Assembly: GCA_910586635.1 (NCBI GenBank)
Contig: CAJUJA010000010.1
Coordinates: 1-29,187 of the forward strand
DNA length: 29,187 bases
Source of the DNA: an uncultured Bacilli bacterium
GTDB lineage: Bacteria; Bacillota_I; Bacilli_A; RF39; UBA660
Direction of reading: 5' to 3'
Positions 8,412-13,789 of the stretch are shown here, one piece after another. The notes under the pieces were generated by a model that saw only the letters and a program-made list of their open reading frames with translations, did no database searches and was not told the DNA's origin. The first letter of the stretch is position 1; each line of letters begins with the position of its first letter. Both the position numbers and the translations under genes were made by a program.

Positions 8412-9803
8412 ATGAATACGGAACAAGAGGTTGAAGTGAAAGGAAAGGATATTCCTAATGGAGAGTATACAGACCGTGATTTAGAAGGCAGTAAATATGG
8501 GCCTAATCAGTCATCTAATGCTAGTAAAAAGGTTGCTATGAAGCCTGAAAGTAAAAATAAGGTAAAGTCTCAATATAAAAAATATATGAGGCATACTCGA
8601 AAAAAATTGGAAAGAAAAGATCAAGAAATTAGAATATGTGAAGGAATTATTGACACTGATTCTAGCTTAACTCAAATTAATGTAGATGATTTGAAAAGAC
8701 GTATTGCGAAATTAGAAAATGATAAAAAAATTATAATGCGAAATGCAGAACGTTACTATACAGGAAAATTTTATCGTTATGCGGTAAGTCCATTAAAATT
8801 GGTCGGAAGGTTTTTTTCTAATATAGCTAATGGAATACGTAATTATTTTAGTGTAATAGATATTGATATGGATTTTGATCCAAAAAGTGCTGAGACTATG
8901 TTAAATGTAGGTTTTAATAATTCTAATAGTGCATCTACGGCAGGTTATAGTGTATTTGATAATGGTGGTGATGAATTGGCTATTCTAGAAGATATAAACC
9001 AATTGAATCAACAAAGAGATGGATTATTATCACAACTAAATGCTAAATCTAATTTAGGTGATCATAATACAGAGATTGGCATATTATCAGATCATAAAGA
9101 AGAGGATAGTGATCTAGATCAGTTTTTGCAACAGCTAACACAGGTGTATCAAGATGAAATGGAAAAACAGAAAAGATTGCAAGAGGAAGCGACTGAACAA
9201 CAAAGACAAGCGGTAGAAGCAAAAAAACAAGCAGAAAAAGCAGCAGAGGAGGAAAGGTTAGCACAAGAAAAAGAGGTTCAAACGAAAAAACAGATACAGG
9301 AAGCAGAGGAAGCAGCAAGAAAAGCAGAAGAAAAGTTGAAACTTCGTTTACAATTAGATGAACTTACAAAAAAAGTAGACCAAATAAAATCTCAAAATGA
9401 GAAGTTGGAAGGTACGATAGAGGAGGTATCTGCTAATATAACGCAGTATGAAGAAAATCGAAAAAGTGCAGAAGCCAACACAAGTAGGATACTCACTACA
9501 GTTCAAGAGAATTATGCTACTATAGAAGAAAAAAAGAAAATGACTGAGATAGCGAGTACAAGAATTGCTGAGTTAGATCAAATGTTAGGTGTTGCACGTG
9601 GAAATACGAAATCTAGCGAGCCTGTATCAAAACAGCATATTAATTTGGTTACTAATGATAATAAAGAAGATATGGAGAAAATGATGCAAACTTTTAATCG
9701 TCAGACTGGAGATCTTCCAAATTTGAATTTGGAAGATGTATTAGAAAGAAGTTCATATACTCAGGATACTTCTTCCGTAGCAGGAAAGAGTCCAACCAGG
9801 TAG
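8412..9803 (+). CDS. Unknown coiled-coil protein
   Basis: A 463-aa protein I do not recognise. It has a polar, low-complexity N terminus (1-50), a basic helical stretch with KRRIAKLENDKK near 95-105, then a less charged patch (about 120-160, FYRYAVSPLKLVGRFF and following) that may be amphipathic or membrane-touching, and then an Ile/Asn-rich linker. From about 185 to 395 comes a long predicted coiled coil, very rich in Glu, Lys, Gln and Ala (repeats such as EEAARKAEEKLK), and a disordered tail. No catalytic motif, signal peptide or clear membrane segment is seen. The ribosome site AGGAGG at 8398-8403 supports ATG 8412. It is followed by a strong terminator, so it ends the transcript begun at the DUF1292 gene. 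A structural or scaffold role is possible but is inference. Confidence 0.7.
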   Translation: MNTEQEVEVKGKDIPNGEYTDRDLEGSKYGPNQSSNASKKVAMKPESKNKVKSQYKKYMRHTRKKLERKDQEIRICEGIIDTDSSLTQINVDDLKRRIAKLENDKKIIMRNAERYYTGKFYRYAVSPLKLVGRFFSNIANGIRNYFSVIDIDMDFDPKSAETMLNVGFNNSNSASTAGYSVFDNGGDELAILEDINQLNQQRDGLLSQLNAKSNLGDHNTEIGILSDHKEEDSDLDQFLQQLTQVYQDEMEKQKRLQEEATEQQRQAVEAKKQAEKAAEEERLAQEKEVQTKKQIQEAEEAARKAEEKLKLRLQLDELTKKVDQIKSQNEKLEGTIEEVSANITQYEENRKSAEANTSRILTTVQENYATIEEKKKMTEIASTRIAELDQMLGVARGNTKSSEPVSKQHINLVTNDNKEDMEKMMQTFNRQTGDLPNLNLEDVLERSSYTQDTSSVAGKSPTR

Positions 9804-9819
9804 TATTTTGCGATTGTTA

Positions 9820-9839
9820 GGGAAATATTTCCCTTTTTT
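9820..9839 (+). terminator. Rho-independent terminator after the coiled-coil gene
   Basis: The perfect palindrome GGGAAATATTTCCC (9820-9833) is followed by six T (9834-9839), 17 bases after the stop codon. Confidence 0.85.
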
Positions 9840-9840
9840 G

Positions 9841-9869
9841 TTGTAAAAATATACTTCTAATCATAAAAT
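9841..9869 (+). promoter_or_regulatory. Possible promoter of the YutH/CotS-like gene
   Basis: TTGTAA at 9841-9846, 17 bases, TAAAAT at 9864-9869. The -10 can also be read as CATAAAAT, close to the SigE -10 consensus CATACAMT, but no SigE -35 lies at the right distance. Whether vegetative or sporulation polymerase uses it is open. Confidence 0.45.
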
Positions 9870-9878
9870 TTTATAGAG

Positions 9879-10769
9879 GTGGTGAAAATAAAGAATTTAA
9901 TAGAATATTATTATAATATAAAAATAGAGAACTTGTATAAAAAAAGACGTCAGTATAGATTTTATTATTTTAGTAATGAATATTTATTTTTACCATTAAA
10001 TAGATATGAGACTGAAATTATTGAAGTTAATGATTTAATAAAGGGAAACAGTGTATATGATCAGATTATAGTTAATATTGAAAGTAGTATTATTACTCAT
10101 GTACAAAATTATTCATATATATTAATTAAAAAAAGTTCTAAAAGGCTAGACATTGAGGACATTATGAAAACACCAGCTTACCTTTTAACATCAAAAATTT
10201 TTTATAAAAATATTGACAGATCTAATTGGCTTTTCTTATGGTCAGAAAAAATTGATTATATTGAGTATCAATTAATGCATTTAGATAATGAGTATCCTTT
10301 GTTAAGAAGTAGTATTAATTATTTTATTGGTATGGCTGAAAATGCCATTTCTTATGTTTATAATACTTATCATTATCTTCAACCAAAAAGTGATAACTTA
10401 GTGATATCACATAGGCGAATTAGAGATAAAGATTTTAACAATCCATTAAACTTAATCGTTGATTATAGAAGTAGGGATATTGCGGAATATTTAAAGTATA
10501 TATTTTTTAATAATGATTATGATTATATAAAAATAAAGGATTTATTGAGTCATCTTAATTTGGATCAATTTTCTTGCCAGTTAATATATGGTAGATTACT
10601 ATTCCCTACTTATTATTTTGATAAATATAATGAAATTATTAGTAATAATTTAGTAGAGGAAGAGATTTTATCTGTTATAAAAAGGTCGGAGGAGTATGAG
10701 GACTATATTATAAATGTTTACATGATTATTAATCAATTATTTAGTATAGAAAGAGTTGACTGGCTGTAA
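9879..10769 (+). CDS. YutH/CotS-like spore-coat-associated protein
   Basis: A 296-aa protein that resembles the CotS/YutH group, which has a degenerate aminoglycoside-phosphotransferase fold and is found on the spore coat. The support is the central segment with VISHRRIRD and the PLNLIVDYRSRDIAEYLKYIF stretch (about residues 190-215), which matches the 'D-x-x-SRD-AEY' pattern of the group, plus the location near yunB and yutD, as in Bacillus. The kinase catalytic loop is not intact (SHRRI where a kinase has HGD), so it is probably not an active kinase. The start is unclear: two GTG codons (9879, 9882) overlap the AGAGGTGG ribosome-site sequence. It is strongly AT-rich and rich in Tyr, Ile and Asn. 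Confidence 0.6.
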   Translation: MVKIKNLIEYYYNIKIENLYKKRRQYRFYYFSNEYLFLPLNRYETEIIEVNDLIKGNSVYDQIIVNIESSIITHVQNYSYILIKKSSKRLDIEDIMKTPAYLLTSKIFYKNIDRSNWLFLWSEKIDYIEYQLMHLDNEYPLLRSSINYFIGMAENAISYVYNTYHYLQPKSDNLVISHRRIRDKDFNNPLNLIVDYRSRDIAEYLKYIFFNNDYDYIKIKDLLSHLNLDQFSCQLIYGRLLFPTYYFDKYNEIISNNLVEEEILSVIKRSEEYEDYIINVYMIINQLFSIERVDWL

Positions 10770-10771
10770 TA

Positions 10772-11014
10772 CTATTTTTCTATATTTATTACTTCTTTAA
10801 CCTCAGGTATTTCATTTATAATTAACTGTTCAATACCATCTTTTAGTGTTATATCCATCATATTACATTCGGCACAAGCCCCAAGTAATTTTACATAAAC
10901 GATGTTATTTTCATATTTTATAAATTCTAAATTTCCTCCATCATTAATTAGAAAAGGTCTTAATTTATCTATTATATCAATAATTTTACTTTCCATATTT
11001 GTTTTTTTATACAT
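10772..11014 (-). CDS. NifU C-terminal-like iron-sulfur scaffold protein
   Basis: An 80-aa protein equal to the NifU C-terminal (Nfu) domain, which carries an iron-sulfur cluster for transfer to target proteins. The core is LRPFLINDGGNLEF and LGACAECNMMDITL, with the ligand cysteines C47 and C50 (CxxC). Bacillus YutI is a comparable stand-alone Nfu protein. I choose ATG 11014: a GGTGAT ribosome site lies just upstream, and the predicted promoter start is near 11025. TTG (11026) and GTG (11023) are in frame but lie at or before that point. The gene converges on the YutH-like gene with only 2 bases between, with no obvious terminator. Confidence 0.87.
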   Translation of the reverse strand: MYKKTNMESKIIDIIDKLRPFLINDGGNLEFIKYENNIVYVKLLGACAECNMMDITLKDGIEQLIINEIPEVKEVINIEK

Positions 11015-11031
11015 ATCTATCACCAATATGA

Positions 11032-11060
11032 ATTATACTAATTTATAGACTATAAGTAAA
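11032..11060 (-). promoter_or_regulatory. Promoter of the NifU-like gene
   Basis: On the minus strand: TTTACT (11060-11055), 17 bases, TATAAT (11037-11032). The transcript start is expected near 11025, leaving a leader of about 10 bases containing GGTGAT. Confidence 0.6.
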
Positions 11061-11080
11061 TACATTTTGGAATACTTTTC

Positions 11081-11109
11081 TTGAATAAGTCAACTCTTTT
11101 TGCTATAAT
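11081..11109 (+). promoter_or_regulatory. Promoter of the S1-domain gene
   Basis: TTGAAT (11081-11086), 17 bases, TATAAT (11104-11109) with TG at 11101-11102. The open frame of the S1 gene extends back to the TTG of this -35 box, which shows that the longer frame is not the real start. Confidence 0.75.
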
Positions 11110-11128
11110 GTATACAGGACGGTGTAAT

Positions 11129-11521
11129 ATGACGAGGAATAGGTATCAAATAGGGAATATAGTAACTGGATGTGTAACTGGTATAGAAAAATATGGAATC
11201 TTTGTAGGTTTGGATAATTATTACAGTGGATTAATTCATATTTCAGAAATTTCTGATTCTTTTGTTAGAAATATTAATGATTATGTTAATATAGGTGAAA
11301 CTATAAAAGTAAAAATATTAGATTTTAATAATAATGACTTTCATGTTAAATTGAGTATAAAGGATATTGATTATAGAATCAATAAAAGGAAAAGAACTAA
11401 AATTATAGAAACATCAAATGGTTTTTCCTCTTTGGAAAAGAATTTGGAATTTTGGATGCAGAGAAAAGAGGTGGAAATCCTTAATAAACAAGGGCAAAAA
11501 AATGTAAAAAGTTTAAAATGA
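11129..11521 (+). CDS. S1 RNA-binding domain protein (YugI/GSP13-like)
   Basis: A 130-aa protein with a single S1 domain (about residues 6-76): YQIGNIVTGCVTGIEKYGIFVGL, then GLIHISEIS and the closing strand VKVKILDFNNNDFHVKLSIK. A basic tail follows (KRKRTKIIE). It resembles Bacillus YugI (general stress protein 13), which binds ribosomes or RNA; the target is not known here. ATG 11129 is chosen because GGTG lies upstream and because the in-frame extension to 11081 covers the promoter. It is monocistronic or reads into the tRNA operon that starts immediately downstream. Confidence 0.82.
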   Translation: MTRNRYQIGNIVTGCVTGIEKYGIFVGLDNYYSGLIHISEISDSFVRNINDYVNIGETIKVKILDFNNNDFHVKLSIKDIDYRINKRKRTKIIETSNGFSSLEKNLEFWMQRKEVEILNKQGQKNVKSLK

Positions 11522-11524
11522 GTA

Positions 11525-11553
11525 TTGACAAAAATTGCATATACTGGTATATT
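11525..11553 (+). promoter_or_regulatory. Strong promoter of the tRNA operon
   Basis: Perfect -35 TTGACA (11525-11530), 17 bases, TATATT (11548-11553) with extended TG at 11545-11546. The best-scoring promoter in the window, as expected for a stable RNA operon; transcript start near 11560, about 25 bases before the first tRNA. Confidence 0.85.
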
Positions 11554-11584
11554 TGATACTGTCAACTGCTTATGTATTTGTTAT

Positions 11585-11661
11585 GGACGATTAGCTCAGT
11601 TGGTTAGAGCACCTGCCTTACAAGCAGGGGGTCATAGGTTCGAGTCCTATATCGTCCACCA
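11585..11661 (+). tRNA. tRNA-Val(TAC)
   Basis: Cloverleaf of 77 nt. Acceptor GGACGAT pairs ATCGTCC, anticodon loop CTTACAA gives TAC, T loop TTCGAGT, and CCA is encoded. First gene of the operon. Confidence 0.95.
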
Positions 11662-11666
11662 TTTAT

Positions 11667-11742
11667 GCCGAAATAGCTCAATTGGTAGAGCAACTGATTT
11701 GTAATCAGTAGGTTCCGGGTTCAAGTCCTGGTTTCGGCACCA
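11667..11742 (+). tRNA. tRNA-Thr(TGT)
   Basis: 76 nt. Acceptor GCCGAAA pairs TTTCGGC, anticodon loop TTTGTAA gives TGT, encoded CCA. Confidence 0.95.
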
Positions 11743-11750
11743 TTTTTTTT

Positions 11751-11835
11751 GGAGAGGTAGCGAAGAGGCTAAACGCGACAGACTGTAAATCTGTTCTCAT
11801 TGAGTTCGATGGTTCGAATCCATCTCTCTCCACCA
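11751..11835 (+). tRNA. tRNA-Tyr(GTA)
   Basis: 85 nt with the long variable arm of bacterial tRNA-Tyr. Anticodon loop CTGTAAA gives GTA, T loop TTCGAAT, encoded CCA. Confidence 0.95.
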
Positions 11836-11842
11836 TTAGGAT

Positions 11843-11917
11843 TGCCTCGTAGCCAAGTGGTAAGGCATCAGACTTTGACTCTGACATGCGTTAGTTCGAA
11901 TCTAACCGAGGCAGCCA
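11843..11917 (+). tRNA. tRNA-Gln(TTG)
   Basis: 75 nt. Acceptor TGCCTCG pairs CGAGGCA, discriminator G, anticodon loop CTTTGAC gives TTG, encoded CCA. Confidence 0.95.
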
Positions 11918-11925
11918 ATTTTAAT

Positions 11926-12001
11926 GATCTGTTAGCTCAGTCGGTAGAGCATTTGACTTTTAATCAAAGGGTCATGAGTTCGAATCTCATACAGGTCACC
12001 A
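11926..12001 (+). tRNA. tRNA-Lys(TTT)
   Basis: 76 nt. Acceptor GATCTGT pairs ACAGGTC with one G-T pair, anticodon loop CTTTTAA gives TTT, encoded CCA. This is the normal decoder of AAA/AAG, relevant to the odd Ser-like gene at 12212. Confidence 0.94.
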
Positions 12002-12004
12002 TGT

Positions 12005-12093
12005 GCCTGAGTGGCGGAATAGGTAGACGCACAGGACTTAAAATCCTGCGAGCTTCAACACTCGTGTCGGTTCAAGTCCGACCTTAGGCACCA
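12005..12093 (+). tRNA. tRNA-Leu(TAA)
   Basis: 89 nt, class II with long variable arm. Acceptor GCCTGAG pairs CTTAGGC, anticodon loop CTTAAAA gives TAA, encoded CCA. Confidence 0.95.
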
Positions 12094-12099
12094 TCTGAT

Positions 12100-12192
12100 G
12101 GAGGAATACCCAAGTCTGGTTGAAGGGGTCGGTCTTGAAAACCGAAAGGTCGTGCAAGCGGCGCAGGGGTTCGAATCCCTTTTCCTCCGCCA
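12100..12192 (+). tRNA. tRNA-Ser(TGA)
   Basis: 93 nt, class II. Acceptor GGAGGAA pairs TTCCTCC, discriminator G as in tRNA-Ser, anticodon stem TCGGT/ACCGA with loop CTTGAAA giving TGA, T stem AGGGG/CCCTT, encoded CCA. A diverged copy follows 19 bases downstream. Confidence 0.95.
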
Positions 12193-12196
12193 TTAT

Positions 12197-12202
12197 TATA
12201 AT
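12197..12202 (+). promoter_or_regulatory. Possible -10 box before the Ser-like tRNA
   Basis: A perfect TATAAT lies 9 bases before the Ser-like gene at 12212, in the short AT-rich spacer. No -35 is recognisable, because the tRNA-Ser T arm occupies that place. It may be chance in AT-rich DNA. Confidence 0.25.
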
Positions 12203-12211
12203 TTATTAACT

Positions 12212-12306
12212 GGAGGAATACCCAAGTCTGGTTAAAGGGGCTTTACGATTTTAGTGAAGTAGGTCACATTGTGGCACAAGTGGTTCAAATCCCTTTTCCT
12301 CCGCCA
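12212..12306 (+). tRNA. Noncanonical tRNA-Ser-like gene (anticodon UUU) or tRNA pseudogene
   Basis: A 95-nt relative of the neighbouring tRNA-Ser. The acceptor stem, discriminator G, encoded CCA and D arm are the same apart from one D-loop base. The anticodon arm is different: a 6-bp stem CTTTAC/GTGAAG with loop GATTTTA, which places TTT at the anticodon and has A where U33 is expected. The variable arm has changed in sequence but still forms a 5-bp stem, GTCAC/GTGGC. The T stem AGTGG/CCCTT has a U-C mismatch at 51:63; the T loop TTCAAAT is normal. Kept pairing in changed arms argues against simple decay. A function outside translation, or mischarging with serine, is possible but unproven. 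Confidence 0.6.
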
Positions 12307-12309
12307 TAT

Positions 12310-12386
12310 CGCGGGATAGAGCAGTCCGGTAGCTCGTTGGGCTCATAACCCAGAGGTCAGAGGTTCAAATCCTCTTCCCGCAACCA
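12310..12386 (+). tRNA. Initiator tRNA-fMet(CAT)
   Basis: 77 nt. The first base C faces A at position 72 (CGCGGGA against TCCCGCA), the unpaired end that marks initiators, and the anticodon stem has the three G-C pairs GGG/CCC. Anticodon loop CTCATAA, encoded CCA. Confidence 0.95.
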
Positions 12387-12390
12387 ATTT

Positions 12391-12467
12391 GGTTCCATGG
12401 TGCAGCTGGTTAACACGTCTGCCTGTCACGCAGAAGATCGCGGGTTCGAGTCCCGTTGGAACCGCCA
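12391..12467 (+). tRNA. tRNA-Asp(GTC)
   Basis: 77 nt. Acceptor GGTTCCA pairs TGGAACC, discriminator G, anticodon loop CTGTCAC gives GTC, encoded CCA. Confidence 0.95.
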
Positions 12468-12470
12468 TTT

Positions 12471-12546
12471 GGCTTCATAGCTCAGTCGGTAGAGCAAGGG
12501 ACTGAAAATCCCTGTGTCGCTGGTTCGATTCCCGCTGGAGCCACCA
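12471..12546 (+). tRNA. tRNA-Phe(GAA)
   Basis: 76 nt. Acceptor GGCTTCA pairs TGGAGCC, anticodon loop CTGAAAA gives GAA, encoded CCA. The T stem GCTGG/CCCGC has a U-C mismatch at 51:63, where a G-C pair is usual. Confidence 0.93.
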
Positions 12547-12594
12547 CTATAATAATAATTATTGTTTTTAATAGATAATTGGTCATCATGACAT

Positions 12595-12671
12595 GCGCTC
12601 GTAGCTCAGCTGGATAGAGTATTTGGCTACGAACCAAAAGGTCAGGGGTTCGAATCCCTTCGAGCGCACCA
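12595..12671 (+). tRNA. tRNA-Arg(ACG)
   Basis: 77 nt. Acceptor GCGCTCG pairs CGAGCGC, anticodon loop CTACGAA gives ACG (A34 is normally changed to inosine by TadA), encoded CCA. A 48-nt AT-rich spacer with short palindromes precedes it. Confidence 0.95.
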
Positions 12672-12677
12672 TAATAG

Positions 12678-12754
12678 CGGGAAGTGGCTCAACTTGGTAG
12701 AGCACGTGGTTTGGGACCATGAGGTTGCAGGTTCAAATCCTGTCTTCCCGACCA
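12678..12754 (+). tRNA. tRNA-Pro(TGG)
   Basis: 77 nt. Acceptor CGGGAAG pairs CTTCCCG, anticodon loop TTTGGGA gives TGG, encoded CCA. Last gene of the operon. Confidence 0.95.
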
Positions 12755-12765
12755 TTTAGTTTTTG

Positions 12766-12788
12766 AAAGAGTCCAGTGCTCTTTTTTT
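12766..12788 (+). terminator. Terminator of the tRNA operon
   Basis: AAAGAG (12766-12771) and CTCTTT (12779-12784) form a 6-bp stem with a 7-base loop, followed by more T. It ends the operon 11 bases after tRNA-Pro. Confidence 0.8.
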
Positions 12789-12940
12789 AGTAGGTTGTTT
12801 AGAAAAACTAAAAATTACATTTTATCTCATATACTAAAGGTTAAATAGTTCCAATCTAAAATAGATATGGTTTATTTTTTTTTGCTTTAACTTAGTATGT
12901 GAAAAGAACTATATATAGGCTAGAAGATATTTGATACTAT

Positions 12941-13675
12941 TTAATGCTCTTTTTTGTATAATAATTCTAGGTCATTTTCATGTATACTGAAACTGGTTCC
13001 ATGATCATGTATTTGACCTTTCCTTTTTCCAGATTGAAAAACTCCAATCTTAAAGGTAATAGCAATAACGCCTCTTTCAATCAATCTAATAAAACAATCA
13101 AATCCTCTTAATACATAATAGTGATCATTGCTATATTTTATATACATTTGTCCGTTTTCATAATATTTATTTACCTCCACATAACATAAATACTTCATTT
13201 TTCTATTTAATTTTTCTTCTATCATATCAAAGGACCACGATGTTAAATTATCAATAACCTCCCCTTGTCTGTTAGTTACAATTAAATTAATGACTCTTTT
13301 ATCCCATAATACTTTTAAACTAAAAAACACGTCATTATAAATATAAGTTCTTTTCCTACAAGATACAATATTATTTAATACCCTATATTGCCTCATTTTA
13401 CTATATGGATATCCATATAACCCATGGAGTCTCTTTATTTCAAATAGGTAACTATCAGGTGTTGCATTAAATAATGTAATTGATTTCTCCCTTAATGATG
13501 ACTTTGTTTTAATCTCTATATCATCATAATCCGGAATTTCAAAGTTACCGGGATTTTTATTTAATAATTTTTCTAGTTTTAATCCCACTTCACCGATATT
13601 TTTTTGCTCGCATTTCATCCATCCGATTTTCTTAATTCTATCTAATTCTTTTTGCAATTTATCAAATTTTTTCAT
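12941..13675 (-). CDS. MvaI/BcnI-like restriction endonuclease
   Basis: Predicted PD-(D/E)XK nuclease of 244 aa, the size of MvaI and BcnI (about 240-250 aa). Family-like features in order: GEVGLKLEKLLNK (about 29-41), then IPDYDDIEIKTKS with the candidate catalytic residues D49, E54 and K56, then ITLFNATPDS just after, and the C-terminal HDHGTSFSIHENDLELLY. MvaI and BcnI are type II enzymes related to MutH. No methyltransferase gene lies beside it. ATG 13675 has GAGGTGA (13690-13684) eight bases upstream; an in-frame TTG at 13678 is the alternative. It faces away from the HerA-type gene across about 110 bases. No terminator is clear after it. The family call is from remembered motifs. Confidence 0.62.
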   Translation of the reverse strand: MKKFDKLQKELDRIKKIGWMKCEQKNIGEVGLKLEKLLNKNPGNFEIPDYDDIEIKTKSSLREKSITLFNATPDSYLFEIKRLHGLYGYPYSKMRQYRVLNNIVSCRKRTYIYNDVFFSLKVLWDKRVINLIVTNRQGEVIDNLTSWSFDMIEEKLNRKMKYLCYVEVNKYYENGQMYIKYSNDHYYVLRGFDCFIRLIERGVIAITFKIGVFQSGKRKGQIHDHGTSFSIHENDLELLYKKEH

Positions 13676-13752
13676 CAATTAGTTCACCTCATAAGTATTA
13701 TTGTCTTTCTAACTGTTTTTCCTTAAAATAACTTTTTTTTTATAAAAATTCA

Positions 13753-13761
13753 TGATATAAT
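13753..13761 (+). promoter_or_regulatory. Extended -10 promoter of the HerA-type gene
   Basis: TG-A-TATAAT at 13753-13761, with only a T-rich tract where a -35 would be. It lies 28 bases before the start, in the divergent space shared with the nuclease gene, which allows joint control. Confidence 0.55.
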
Positions 13762-13789
13762 TCTGTTTAGAATAAGAAGGTGCCATGGT

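Noticed and set aside
9049..9318. Minus-strand frame inside the coiled-coil gene
   Set aside because: A shadow of the Glu/Lys/Gln-rich codons; leucine/valine-rich peptide with no ribosome site.
11081..11128. N-terminal extension of the S1-domain protein from TTG 11081
   Set aside because: The extension covers a near-perfect promoter (TTGAAT, 17 bases, TATAAT) and has no ribosome site.
11705..12087. Open reading frames on both strands across the tRNA genes
   Set aside because: They run through Thr, Tyr, Gln, Lys and Leu tRNA genes and give the usual spurious tRNA-derived peptides.
12547..12594. Small regulatory element between tRNA-Phe and tRNA-Arg
   Set aside because: Only short AT-rich palindromes (AATAATTATT, GTCATCATGAC) are seen; they are too weak to call.
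12789..12940. Gene or remnant between the tRNA terminator and the nuclease gene
   Set aside because: AT-rich with no coding frame, hairpin or recognisable repeat.
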